Of a DNA stretch of 64,000 bases, positions 36,520 to 45,370 are shown one piece after another (within the stretch, counting starts at the first letter, position 1; each line of letters starts with the position of its first letter). The stretch covers positions 738,979-802,978 of the forward strand of contig JAKRSF010000004.1 of NCBI GenBank assembly GCA_022402445.1, in the 5' to 3' direction. This DNA is from Cyanobacteriota bacterium. Its GTDB lineage: Bacteria > Cyanobacteriota > Cyanobacteriia > CACIAM-69d. The notes beneath the pieces were generated by a model. The model saw only the letters and a program-made list of their open reading frames with translations. It made no database searches and was not told where the DNA came from. The position numbers were made by a program, and so were the translations under genes.

Positions 36520-38847
36520 ATGCGCCCCCTGCTGACTCCGTTGTCTACCATTCCGACGGCCGCTGATCTTTGCCAACAAACCATTGAAGCCCTGGGGTCA
36601 CCGGAATATGCCCAGGCGGACTTTGAAACGATCCTGAAGGTGGTGCTCTGTAGTCTGGGGCGGGGATCGGGCTGGCCCTTTGGGGAGGTGTGGATTCCGG
36701 ATCCGCACCACCAGCGGCTCTACTGCGGCAGTATGGGCTACGCGGATGTTCCCCATCTCCAGGGGGCGTTTCGGCGGTTCCGTAAGGCGAGTTTGGCCCT
36801 GTGGCTGGAGGCGGGCCAGGGGGTGCCGGGGCGGGTGCTGCGATCGCGGCGGCCCGAGTGGATTGATGATGTGTCCCACGCCAGTGGCGATGAATTTCTG
36901 CGGCAGCCGTTGGCCCAGGCTTGTGGGTTGGGGGCGGCGTTGGCGGTGCCCCTGCGGGCGGGGCAGCAGGTGCTGGCGGTGCTGGTGTTTTTTGGCGATC
37001 GCCCCGAGCCCTACGATCGCGATCGCGCGGTGCCCCTAGAGCGGGCGGCGGCCCAGTTGGGTCCGATCCTGCGGCAATATCAGCAGGCCGATCGCTACCG
37101 CCAAATTTTTCAGCATTCCCTGGAGGGGATTTTTCAGATGGCCCCCAATGGCCATTACCTCCACGCCAATCCGGTCCTGGCGAAAATGCTGGGGTATCGA
37201 TCGCCCGAGGCGCTCCTGGCGAGCCTCAATGGGGACGATCGCCATTTTTATACGGCCCAACATGCGGAGCGGGAGTTGCGATCGCAGCTTGAGGCCCACG
37301 GGGAAGTGCGGGGCTTTTGCGCCGAAGTCTATCGCCAGGACGGCACCCGCCTGTGGATCGAGCAAACCCTGCGGGCGGTCCATGACCACAGCGGCCGGCT
37401 GCTCTACTACGAAGGCAGCGTTCTGGATGTGACCAAACACCACAGCATCGCCGCCCAACTGCACTACAACGCCTTCCATGACGAACTGACGGGCCTGAAA
37501 AATCAAACCTGGCTGCTCGAAGCCCTGGCGGAGGCGATCGCGCGGCGACGGCAGGATGCCAACTGGGGCTATGGGCTGCTGTTTCTCGACCTTGATCGCT
37601 TCCACCGCATCAACGAAAGTTTTAACCACGCCACGGGCGATCGGCTCCTGCTGGCTTTTACGAGCCGCATCGAACATTGCCTGGAGGCGGGGGCGACCCT
37701 GACGCGGGTGGGGGGCGATGAATTTGCCATTTTGCTCGAACCGCTCACCGCCGCCACCACGGCCCCGGACCTGGCCCGCAAGCTCCAGCAGGCCCTCCAT
37801 GCCCCCTTCCCGGTGGATGATCGCGACGTATTTTTGCAAATTCGCATCGGCATTGCCCAGGTGCTGCCCGGTGAGAGCCGCTGTCTGCCCACCTATCCCC
37901 AGGAGGTTTGGCGCGATGCCACGGCGGCCCTGGCGCGGGCGAAGCGGTTGGGCCAGGGGACGGGGGGCTGGGCGGTGTTTGATGCGGCGGCCCAGTCCGA
38001 TACCCGTGAGCAGCTTGAGCTGGAGTCGGATTTGCATTGGGCGATCGAACGGGGGGAATTTTTCTGGGAATATCAGCCGGTGGTGGATCTGGCGAGCGAT
38101 CGCCTGGTGGGGTTCGAGGCCCTGATCCGCTGGCAGCATCCCCGCTGGGGGCGCATTGGTCCCGATCGCTTCATTCCCCTGGCCGAAGAACAGGGGGCGA
38201 TCGTCGAGCTGGGGGCCTTGACCCTGCGGGAGGTGTGCCGCACCCTCGATCGCTGGCAGCGGCTGTTTAGCAATGCCCAGCCCCCCTGGATTAGCGCCAA
38301 CCTCTCGCCCCTGCAACTGCACCCGGAGGCCCTAGAACGCCTTGATCGCATCCTCGATACGGTGAGTTTGCCCGCCGGTGCCCTGAAGCTGGAAATTACG
38401 GAAACGGCCCTGGCGGTGGACCCGGACCGCACCCGCGAAGCCCTCCAGCACCTGCGCGATCGCGGCGTCCACCTGTGCCTCGATGACTTTGGGACGGGCT
38501 ACTGTTCCCTGAACTATCTCAACCAGTTCCCCATCGACACGATCAAAATCGATCGCGCTTTCATCCAATCGTTGCCCCACGATCCTCGCAACCGCGCGAT
38601 CGTCCATGCCACCCTCATGCTGGCCCGCAACCTGGGCTTGAGCGTCGTCGCCGAAGGCATCGAAACGGAGGCCCAGGCCCACTATCTGCGGCGATCGGGC
38701 TGCACCTACGGCCAGGGTTATCGGTATTCCCCCGCCCGTCCGATCCAGCAGATCGAGCAATTTTTGACCACCTTGATCCCCTTCGAGGGCCACCGCGCCG
38801 GCCATCCCATCCCCCTGCCGATCGCGCGGTTGCGGGACATCAGCTAG
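36520..38847 (+). CDS. GAF-PAS-GGDEF-EAL protein, cyclic-di-GMP metabolism
   Basis: A 775-residue soluble sensor enzyme. Order: GAF (about 10-185), PAS/PAC (about 192-315, FQHSLEGIFQMAPNGHYLHA), GGDEF (about 325-490) and EAL (about 505-755). The cyclase signature GGDEF is intact (about 397-401) and there is no RxxD inhibitory site before it. The phosphodiesterase residues are also intact: EALIRW, N in SANLS, E in LEITE, DDFGTGY, K in IKIDR, E in AEGIET. Both activities are thus possible; which one dominates cannot be read from sequence. The GAF lacks an obvious bilin-binding cysteine motif. Confidence 0.94.
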   Translation: MRPLLTPLSTIPTAADLCQQTIEALGSPEYAQADFETILKVVLCSLGRGSGWPFGEVWIPDPHHQRLYCGSMGYADVPHLQGAFRRFRKASLALWLEAGQGVPGRVLRSRRPEWIDDVSHASGDEFLRQPLAQACGLGAALAVPLRAGQQVLAVLVFFGDRPEPYDRDRAVPLERAAAQLGPILRQYQQADRYRQIFQHSLEGIFQMAPNGHYLHANPVLAKMLGYRSPEALLASLNGDDRHFYTAQHAERELRSQLEAHGEVRGFCAEVYRQDGTRLWIEQTLRAVHDHSGRLLYYEGSVLDVTKHHSIAAQLHYNAFHDELTGLKNQTWLLEALAEAIARRRQDANWGYGLLFLDLDRFHRINESFNHATGDRLLLAFTSRIEHCLEAGATLTRVGGDEFAILLEPLTAATTAPDLARKLQQALHAPFPVDDRDVFLQIRIGIAQVLPGESRCLPTYPQEVWRDATAALARAKRLGQGTGGWAVFDAAAQSDTREQLELESDLHWAIERGEFFWEYQPVVDLASDRLVGFEALIRWQHPRWGRIGPDRFIPLAEEQGAIVELGALTLREVCRTLDRWQRLFSNAQPPWISANLSPLQLHPEALERLDRILDTVSLPAGALKLEITETALAVDPDRTREALQHLRDRGVHLCLDDFGTGYCSLNYLNQFPIDTIKIDRAFIQSLPHDPRNRAIVHATLMLARNLGLSVVAEGIETEAQAHYLRRSGCTYGQGYRYSPARPIQQIEQFLTTLIPFEGHRAGHPIPLPIARLRDIS

Positions 38848-38865
38848 GGGACCGGGTGGCTGGCT

Positions 38866-38898
38866 GGTGGGGGCTGGGCGGGAAAACCCCGCCCCTAC
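38866..38898. repeat. Interspersed palindromic repeat, copy 2
   Basis: Same element as at 27434-27466, inverted here. Its outer end supplies the TAG stop codon of lpdA (38895-38897 on the minus strand), so the element directly abuts the gene and its hairpin may act as terminator. Confidence 0.75.
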
Positions 38899-40358
38899 AG
38901 GACCGTCACGAGGGTTTGTTCCGCCCGCTTGTAGGCTTCGTCGAGCACTTCAGAAAGGGTCGGGTGGGCATGGACCAGGAAGGCCAATTCCTTCACGCTG
39001 GTGCCCTGGGCGATCGCGTTGGCGGCCTCTTGGATCAGGTCGGAGGCATGGATCCCGAAGATATGCGCCCCCAGCACTTCCCCCGTGTCCTTGCGGAAAA
39101 TCACCTTGGCGAGGCCGTCCCCTTCGCCCTCCGCGATCGCCTTCGAGTTGCCCTTGAAGTAGGTGCGGACGCTCGCCACCTCAAACCCTTCCGCCTCGCC
39201 CAGTTCCTTGGCCTGCGGTTCCGTCAGACCCACAAAACTCGCCTCGGGATGGGTGAACGCCGCCGCCGGAATACTGCGATAGTTCACCGTGCGATCGCGG
39301 CCACAGATATTTTCGACTGCCACAATGCCCTGGGCCGACGCCGCGTGGGCCAGCATCATCTTGCCCGTCGCATCGCCGATCGCCCAGAGGTGGGGCACCG
39401 GCTCCCCATCCTTGAGCACCTGCATCTGGTCATTGACGGGAATGAACCCAGGGCGCACCGTCTCCACCCCCACCGTCTCCAGGCCCAGCTTCTGGGTTGC
39501 CGGACGCCGCCCCGTCGCCACCAGGCACGCATCCACCTCCAGCACCTCCACCACTTCCTTGGTCTTGGCGTCCGTCAGTTCAATCGTCACCGGCGCACCG
39601 GGAATCACCTTCGTGGCGAACACCCCCGTGTAGGTTTCCACATCGCGCCCGTCCAGCAGGGTCCGCTTCGCCACCTTGGCAATGTCCGGATCAAAACCGG
39701 GCATCAGCACCGGCAGGGCTTCGATCATGGTCACTTCGGACCCGAGGGCGGTGTAAACATCGCAGAACTCCAGACCGATGTAGCCGCTGCCGATGATGGC
39801 GACCCACTGGGGCAGCCACTCCAGCTTCACCGCCTGATCGGACGTAAAAACGGTTTTGCCATCGAGCTCGATGCCCGGAGGCACGGCGGGCACGGAGCCG
39901 CTGGAGATCATCACATCCTTGGCGGTGATGGTTTTGGTGACCGTGCGGTTGCCGTCGGGGGTGTTCACTTCCACCTTCTGCGGCCCCATGACCTTGCCCC
40001 AACCCCGGATGATGTCTACGCCCAGGCGAGTGAGGCTGTTGGTCAGATCCCCTTGGATTTTGCTGACGAGGGTGTTGGCGTGGTCGGCGATGCCCGCGCG
40101 ATCGAAGGAGACGCCGTTGCTCTGGATGCCCATGGCGCTCAGGTGGGCGCGATCGCCCAGTTCCCGCACCCGCCCCGAGGCCGCCAGCAGCGCTTTCGAG
40201 GGAATGCAGCCCCGGTTGACGCAGGTGCCGCCCATATCCGCCGCTTCGACGATCGCGGTTTTGAGGCCGCAGGCCACCGCATGGAGCGCCGCCCCGTGGC
40301 CGCCCACCCCCGCGCCGATAATCACCAAGTCGTAATCAAATGCTTGACTCACGCCCAA
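38895..40358 (-). CDS. lpdA: Dihydrolipoyl dehydrogenase
   Basis: The E3 flavoprotein that reoxidises lipoyl groups of pyruvate dehydrogenase and the glycine cleavage system with NAD+. FAD motif [15 protein letters not shown] (13-27), redox disulfide C46-x4-C51 in [13 protein letters not shown] motif [10 protein letters not shown] and the catalytic H465/E470 pair in HAHPTLSE are all intact; 487 residues. Its stop codon lies inside a repeat element. A possible promoter is seen on the minus strand: CTTATA (plus, 40440-40445) as -10 and ACCAAA (40462-40467) as -35. Confidence 0.97.
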   Translation of the reverse strand: MGVSQAFDYDLVIIGAGVGGHGAALHAVACGLKTAIVEAADMGGTCVNRGCIPSKALLAASGRVRELGDRAHLSAMGIQSNGVSFDRAGIADHANTLVSKIQGDLTNSLTRLGVDIIRGWGKVMGPQKVEVNTPDGNRTVTKTITAKDVMISSGSVPAVPPGIELDGKTVFTSDQAVKLEWLPQWVAIIGSGYIGLEFCDVYTALGSEVTMIEALPVLMPGFDPDIAKVAKRTLLDGRDVETYTGVFATKVIPGAPVTIELTDAKTKEVVEVLEVDACLVATGRRPATQKLGLETVGVETVRPGFIPVNDQMQVLKDGEPVPHLWAIGDATGKMMLAHAASAQGIVAVENICGRDRTVNYRSIPAAAFTHPEASFVGLTEPQAKELGEAEGFEVASVRTYFKGNSKAIAEGEGDGLAKVIFRKDTGEVLGAHIFGIHASDLIQEAANAIAQGTSVKELAFLVHAHPTLSEVLDEAYKRAEQTLVTVL

Positions 40359-40486
40359 CTCCTCAATCGTCCCAATGGTGCCCGTGGCGATCGCGGCCCT
40401 GCCGGTTTAGAGATTTGGCAAAGGGGCGCGCTGACCGAGCTTATAAGCCTACCCATTGTTGACCAAAGGCGGACCATCAAACAAGC

Positions 40487-40533
40487 GCCCAGACCAGCGC
40501 CCCGAACGCGGCTAGGGGGTGGCGCGTCTGGGC
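40487..40533. terminator. Stem-loop downstream of the 40550-40774 gene
   Basis: GCCCAGAC (40487-40494) and GCGCC (40497-40501) pair with GTCTGGGC (40526-40533) and GGCGC (40521-40525): 13 bp with a 2-nt bulge. On the minus strand it follows the small Cys-rich gene. There is no long U run, so efficiency is uncertain. Confidence 0.4.
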
Positions 40534-40549
40534 CTGGGTTGATCTGGGT

Positions 40550-40774
40550 CTAGTGCGAGTTGCAGGGGGCGTATTCGTAGCTCAAACAGGTGTTGGCCGG
40601 TTTGCAGCTTGGGGTGGTGGGGGGGCAGGCCGCGTCGCCAATGGAGATGGAAATGGGCGGGAAGAGGCAACTGCCGAAGGGACATTCCTCGATGAGGGGT
40701 TTGAGGATTTGCATCATCACCAGGTAGGTGACAAGGCCAATGAAGACGCGGGTTCCAACGTAGGCGGGAGGCAT
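40550..40774 (-). CDS. Small Cys-rich membrane protein, hypothetical
   Basis: A 74-residue frame with one hydrophobic helix (VFIGLVTYLVMMQIL, about 10-24) and then six cysteines in about 45 residues (ECPFGSC, AACPPTTPSC, NTC, APC), a pattern expected of an exported disulfide-rich or metal-binding domain. A stem-loop lies directly downstream and the gene is divergent from the VWA gene. No ribosome site is apparent, and I do not recognise the family, so it could be chance. Confidence 0.5.
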   Translation of the reverse strand: MPPAYVGTRVFIGLVTYLVMMQILKPLIEECPFGSCLFPPISISIGDAACPPTTPSCKPANTCLSYEYAPCNSH

Positions 40775-40954
40775 AGGAGTAGCTCGCGCAGGGGCGATGG
40801 GGTCGAGGCGGATGGGGGCAAACCGAGGGTTAGCCGGGGCAATCCTACTGTACCGCCTGTTTTTGGCAGAATCCAGCGGCGATCGCGCCGCCTGCCGACG
40901 GACCCGAATGAACCTGCCACAATTGGAATCGCCGTATTACAGGAGCGGGAAACC

Positions 40955-41539
40955 GTGGTTGATCTCATGCGTGATTACGTCCTGGCCGTCGATGCCTCCA
41001 GTTCCATGGCCATGAAACTCCCCGATGGGCGCACCCGCTGGGCGTCGGTGGCGGAGGCGGCCTTTGGGTTGGCGATGGCGATCGAGGAGTTGGATCCGGA
41101 CGGCATTGAGGTGTATCTGTTCGCGAGCAAGGTGAATTCCCTCGGCAGCGCCACGGCCCAGACGGTGGCGGAGTTGTTTGAGAAAAATAAACCGTTTGGA
41201 TCCACCAATTTGGCGGGGTTGCTGAATACGGTGCTGCTGCAAAAGTGGCAGCCGGAGGTGCCCATGACGCTGCTGGTGGTGACCGATGGGCAACCGGACG
41301 ATCGCGCGGCGGCGGCCCAGGCGTTGATTGCGGCGACGAAGCGGATGGATAGCGATGAGCAGTTGGCCGTGAGTTTTGTGCAAGTGGGCAACGATGAGGG
41401 GGCGGCCAATTTCCTCAAGTTCCTCGACGATGAGCTGGTGGCGATGGGGGCGAAGTTTGATGTGGTGGATACGTTCCCGGCGTCGGCCTTTGGCGATCGC
41501 TCGATCGAGGATCTGTTGCGGGCGGCAATTGCCGACTAA
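40955..41539 (+). CDS. VWA domain protein
   Basis: A 194-residue single von Willebrand factor A domain. The metal-ion site is complete: D-A-S-S-S near the N-terminus (YVLAVDASSSMAMKL), T in FGSTNLAGLL and D in VVTDGQPDD. No membrane segment or signal. I start at GTG 40955 because AGGAG lies 9 nt upstream; ATG 40967 is the alternative. Upstream in-frame sequence back to 40553 is not coding. Such lone VWA proteins act as binding modules, often in metal insertion or stress (tellurite/TerY-like) complexes; no partner is visible here. Confidence 0.88.
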   Translation: MVDLMRDYVLAVDASSSMAMKLPDGRTRWASVAEAAFGLAMAIEELDPDGIEVYLFASKVNSLGSATAQTVAELFEKNKPFGSTNLAGLLNTVLLQKWQPEVPMTLLVVTDGQPDDRAAAAQALIAATKRMDSDEQLAVSFVQVGNDEGAANFLKFLDDELVAMGAKFDVVDTFPASAFGDRSIEDLLRAAIAD

Positions 41540-41643
41540 GTAAGCGCTAGATGGACCCAGGCCCGTCCGGGGGGCGGTGCGATCGCGGCGGAGAAGCCAT
41601 CAATCCCCGCTGAAGTCTAGAAGTGCTAACCGGAGGCTGAACC

Positions 41644-42036
41644 ATGACGTTGCCTTTTCTCCCGTCTGTCCTCGGGCGCGGTCTGCCCGTGGCGATCGCG
41701 GTGGCGAGTCTGGGGGGGGCCGTGGCGATCGCGCCCCCGAGCGCCCTGGCCCAATCGAACACAGATCAATATCCCCCCAACTTCGAGGAAGACTTCACGG
41801 AGGGGTGCCTCCTCAACGCGATCCGTGCCGGGGGCCTGTCGCCGGATATGGCCGAGGATTACTGCGGCTGCACCGTCACCACCCTCCAAAGCCGCTACAG
41901 CTTCCAGCAGGCGATCGCCCTCTATGAGCAGGTGCGCCAGTCCACCAATGGACAACTCCCCGAACCCCTAGACGCGATCGCCAACACCTGCCTCAACCAA
42001 GCCGTAGACAACCACAACGCCCGCTCCGGCAATTAG
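41644..42036 (+). CDS. Small secreted protein with four cysteines
   Basis: A 130-residue protein with a clear signal peptide (GLPVAIAVASLGGAVAIA, cleavage after SALA) and a GGAGG ribosome site 7 nt before ATG. The mature part is helical and acidic (YPPNFEEDFTEGCLLNAI, MAEDYCGCTVTTLQSRYSF, ANTCLNQAV). The cysteines (C-x(n)-C-x-C-x(n)-C) probably form two disulfides. Similar short proteins occur in other cyanobacteria; no function is known to me. Confidence 0.82.
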   Translation: MTLPFLPSVLGRGLPVAIAVASLGGAVAIAPPSALAQSNTDQYPPNFEEDFTEGCLLNAIRAGGLSPDMAEDYCGCTVTTLQSRYSFQQAIALYEQVRQSTNGQLPEPLDAIANTCLNQAVDNHNARSGN

Positions 42037-42056
42037 CCCCCGCGCCCCCCCAGACC

Positions 42057-43298
42057 CTACGGGCAGAACGCCTCCACACAGCGGCAGAAAATCTCCACCC
42101 CCGTCAATAGGGCCGTTTCATCGAAATTGAACCGGGGATGGTGGTGGGGAAAATCAAGGCCCAATGACGCATTCGCCGCCCCCACGAAGAAGTAGCACCC
42201 CGGCACCTCCCGCAGGAAAAAGGCCATATCTTCGCCCCCCATGGTCTGGCACTCGGGCACAATGCCCAGGGGCGTTTCCACCGCCGTTTCCACCACCGAT
42301 CGCACCAATTCCGCGATCGCGGCATCATTCACCGTCGCCGGATAAAGCTGCTCATAGTCCAGGCGATAGGACGCCCCGTGGGCCTGACAGATCCCGGCAA
42401 TGATCGCCTCAATGCGCTTCTGGATTGCCCCCTCCAGTTCCGGTTTGAAATAGCGCACGGTGCCCGTCATGCGGGCCGTATCGGCAATCACATTGAGGGC
42501 CGTCCCCGCGTGCAGTTCCCCCACGGTCACCACCGCCGCATCCAGGGGGTCCATATTGCGGGCCACGATCGCCTGGAGCGCCGTCACGATCTGCGCCGCC
42601 ACCAGCAGGGCATCAATGGTTTGGTGGGGCATGGCCCCGTGGCCCCCGCGCCCGAAAATCTCGCACTCGAAGGTTTCTACGGCGGCCATCAGCGGGCCAG
42701 GGCGTACGCCGACGGTGCCCACGGGCAGGTTATTCCACAGGTGCAGGCCAATGATGGCGTCCACGGCGGGATTGGTGAGCACCCCCGCGTCAATCATCGG
42801 TTTTGCGCCCCCCGGCCCCTCTTCGGCGGGCTGAAAGATCAGTTTGACGGTGCCGCCGATACGAGTGCGGTGTCGCCAAAGATAGTTGGCGGTGCCCAGG
42901 AGGATGGCCGTGTGTCCATCGTGGCCGCAGGCGTGCATTTTGCCGTCGTGGCGTGATCGGTAGTGGACCTCATTGAGCTCCTGGACCGGCAGGGCGTCCA
43001 TGTCGGCGCGGATGGCAAGGACAGGATGTTTGTCGGGACCGTCCTTTGCTGGCAGTAAGCCCTTCACCGTCGCCACGATGCCCGTTTCCGCAATGCCCGC
43101 CTCAAACGGAATGCCCCATTCTTCTAGGTGCTGGACGATGAACGCCGCCGTTTGGTTTTCCTGGAAGGCTAGCTCTGGATACTGGTGCAGATGGCGACGC
43201 CAAGCCACCAACTGCGGTAACAGGGCAGCAATCTCGTCGCGGACGGAGGGGGTTGAGGCGGTGGGCGACGGGTCGGGGCAAACGGAGGAGGTAACCAT
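42057..43298 (-). CDS. M20D family amidohydrolase/peptidase
   Basis: A 413-residue zinc hydrolase. Metal-binding blocks ACGHDGHTA, FQPAEEGPGGAK (catalytic glutamates) and the C-terminal HHHPRFNFDE are present, with the dimerisation lid domain between. The family includes N-acyl-amino-acid, hippurate and IAA-amino-acid hydrolases; substrate cannot be told from sequence. No signal peptide, so it is cytosolic. The first 20 residues (TSSVCPDPSPTASTPS) are variable. Confidence 0.92.
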   Translation of the reverse strand: MVTSSVCPDPSPTASTPSVRDEIAALLPQLVAWRRHLHQYPELAFQENQTAAFIVQHLEEWGIPFEAGIAETGIVATVKGLLPAKDGPDKHPVLAIRADMDALPVQELNEVHYRSRHDGKMHACGHDGHTAILLGTANYLWRHRTRIGGTVKLIFQPAEEGPGGAKPMIDAGVLTNPAVDAIIGLHLWNNLPVGTVGVRPGPLMAAVETFECEIFGRGGHGAMPHQTIDALLVAAQIVTALQAIVARNMDPLDAAVVTVGELHAGTALNVIADTARMTGTVRYFKPELEGAIQKRIEAIIAGICQAHGASYRLDYEQLYPATVNDAAIAELVRSVVETAVETPLGIVPECQTMGGEDMAFFLREVPGCYFFVGAANASLGLDFPHHHPRFNFDETALLTGVEIFCRCVEAFCP

Positions 43299-43597
43299 TC
43301 TTAATGCGATCTCGCGAAACGGCGATGGGATGGGGAACGGAAGCGGGATCTCGCGATCGCCGGACAGGCGGAAACGAACCGAAATGGGGCCCGGTTTTTA
43401 GCCCTAGCCTAACGTTTTTCCTGGCCCCCCACCGGAGACGGCTGGGCGATCCATAAAATAAACCTGAAATAAACCTGGGGGGGATCGGGGCCGCTTTGAG
43501 GCATCTTTAAAGGGGCGTCAGGGTGCAGCCTTGCGGGCGCATCTTGTGTAGAACAGGAACAGTCGTTGGGGCGGCGCGATCGCGCCGGAAGCAGGCT

Positions 43598-45298
43598 ATG
43601 GAGCGCGGACATGATCCAACCGTTGAGCGGGTGCTCATCGATCAGGTCCATCGGGGCGATATGGTGGCCCTGGCGGCGTTGATTGAGGAGCATTTGGGCA
43701 TCGCGGACGCCCGGGCCACGATTCATCAGGAGGGGCCGCTGCTGTCGATTACCCTGGTGGCGGCGGCCCTGCCCCCGCGCGATCGCACGGTCCACTGGCT
43801 CGCCAAGATTTTGCCCAAGCTCCAGGTGCCGGAATTGGCCCAGGTGGCGGTGCGGGGGGGCACTGCGGAGGATGCGATCGCCTGGTCCGCTGAATTTGAT
43901 CTGCCGACCCCGCCCGAGGGATCTGCCCCAAGGCCCGTACCGCCGCCGCCGCCGCCGCCGCCCCCCGCGATCGCCCCGCCGCCCGTTGCAAATGCTGAAC
44001 CTGGGGAGCCTGAACCCCCCGAAACGCACGAGGCCCAGGGGGAAACCGCACCGCCGCCCCCTTCGCCGCCGCCGCCGCTCGCCCCCCCACCGATCGCCCC
44101 CGGCCTCGCCATGGCGGGCGACATCGTAACGGCCACCGCCATCATCGGCAAACAGCCCCACTATCAGGAACTCAAAAAGCTCGCCCAGCAGGGCAACACC
44201 CTCGCCCTCGGGCAGATTTTGACCCACGCGGTGCAGCACAAAAACTGGTCCGTCGGTGCCCTGGAAACCGGCGATCGGCAACTGCGGCTGACGGTGCGGG
44301 GGGAAACTGCGCCCGATCGCGAGGTGGCCCTGACCCTGCTGGAGCGGAAATTGCAGGTGCTGCAACTGACCCATTTTGACCGGGCGACGGTGGAGGGGGT
44401 GGCCCTGGCGGGGGATGCGCTCTGGCAAGAAACGGTGGATTTGACGGCCCTGCCGCCCCCCCAGGCGGTGGTGACGACGCCGCTGGTGGTGGGGGGGGCC
44501 GGTACGCCAACGGCCCCGGCCCCGGCTGCGTCCCCGATCGCCGCGCCGATCGCCGCCTCGGGGAATGAACTGCCGCCGCGATCGCCCCAAACGCCCACCG
44601 GTACGGGGTCCAAGGCGGCCAATCACGAGGATCTCGCCCCTGAAGCGCCCCTGCCGCCGCTGCAATGGCTTTCTGGCCCCGAGGCGATCGCCCTGGTCCT
44701 TAAAAGCGCCTTCCTCGATCCCACCGGCACCCTGGCGGAGACCATTAAACGTCTTGGGCCGGGTCAAACGCTGCCCACGGGACTCGCCGCGATCGCGATC
44801 AATAGCGGGCTGCTGCTGCTGGCCATGGGGATTCTGCTCCAGCGGGCGGCGAGCCAGGTGGGACTGCCGCCCATTTCCCCCAACACCGTTGCCATTAATG
44901 TCCTGCTCACCAGTGCGGTGCCCGTCCTGGGGTTCACCGTGGCCAACGCGATCGCTCGGGGTCTCTTCCGGGGGCGCGGCGGCAGCTTGGGCACGGATTT
45001 TCTCGTCGCGGCGATCGCCGCCCTCCCCTGGGGTGTGGTCTCCGTCGTCCTGGCGATCGTGCTGCCCTCGCTGGTGGGGTCAGATCCCCTGGCGCGGATG
45101 AACCTCATCCTCATCGTCGGGTGGGGGCTGGGGCTGTTGGCCCTGTGCCATAGCGCCCTAATTCTCTACGCCGGTCAGGTCAAGCTCGCCCGCATCCCCA
45201 GCCGGTTCGCCACCCTCGCGATTACCCTGGCGTTCATGGGGGCCATCCTGCTGTCCCAGGCGATCGCCACCCTGCTGCTCCAGCGATCGGGATTTTAG
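43598..45298 (+). CDS. Membrane protein with duplicated N-terminal domain and Yip1-like membrane region
   Basis: A 566-residue protein. Two related domains, about 9-102 and 189-282, each run from a G-(D/N)-x3-A-L helix through D-R and L-Q-V to a D-A/I-x-W-x-E-x-D-L end. They are joined by a linker of nine consecutive prolines and further Pro/Ala/Glu stretches. After a second Pro-rich linker, residues about 375-565 hold about five membrane helices resembling Yip1-family proteins (conserved short loop LARMNLILIVGWGLGLLALC). I start at ATG 43598; the longer frame from 43523 adds unlike residues. I do not recognise the soluble domain. Topology suggests that both copies face the cytosol. Confidence 0.82.
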   Translation: MERGHDPTVERVLIDQVHRGDMVALAALIEEHLGIADARATIHQEGPLLSITLVAAALPPRDRTVHWLAKILPKLQVPELAQVAVRGGTAEDAIAWSAEFDLPTPPEGSAPRPVPPPPPPPPPAIAPPPVANAEPGEPEPPETHEAQGETAPPPPSPPPPLAPPPIAPGLAMAGDIVTATAIIGKQPHYQELKKLAQQGNTLALGQILTHAVQHKNWSVGALETGDRQLRLTVRGETAPDREVALTLLERKLQVLQLTHFDRATVEGVALAGDALWQETVDLTALPPPQAVVTTPLVVGGAGTPTAPAPAASPIAAPIAASGNELPPRSPQTPTGTGSKAANHEDLAPEAPLPPLQWLSGPEAIALVLKSAFLDPTGTLAETIKRLGPGQTLPTGLAAIAINSGLLLLAMGILLQRAASQVGLPPISPNTVAINVLLTSAVPVLGFTVANAIARGLFRGRGGSLGTDFLVAAIAALPWGVVSVVLAIVLPSLVGSDPLARMNLILIVGWGLGLLALCHSALILYAGQVKLARIPSRFATLAITLAFMGAILLSQAIATLLLQRSGF

Positions 45299-45309
45299 GG
45301 GTTCGGGGC

Positions 45310-45359
45310 AAACCATGGGGCCGTCCGCTCGGGACCAAATTCCCGTCACCCCATGGTTT
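45310..45359. terminator. Inverted repeat between convergent genes
   Basis: AAACCATGGGG (45310-45320) and CCCCATGGTTT (45349-45359) match perfectly over 11 bp, with a second hairpin CGGGA/TCCCG (45330-45345) inside. It lies between the Yip1-like gene (+) and the Hpt gene (-) and probably ends both. Confidence 0.55.
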
Positions 45360-45370
45360 CCCTGACCTGC

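Noticed and set aside
38856..40553. 565-codon frame on the plus strand opposite lpdA
   Set aside because: Antisense to an intact lpdA; composition (His, Arg, Gly) is typical of the reverse frame of a GC-rich gene.
40553..40954. N-terminal extension of the VWA protein in the same open frame
   Set aside because: It overlaps the small minus-strand gene, has no start signal, and the VWA fold is complete from GTG 40955, which has a ribosome site.
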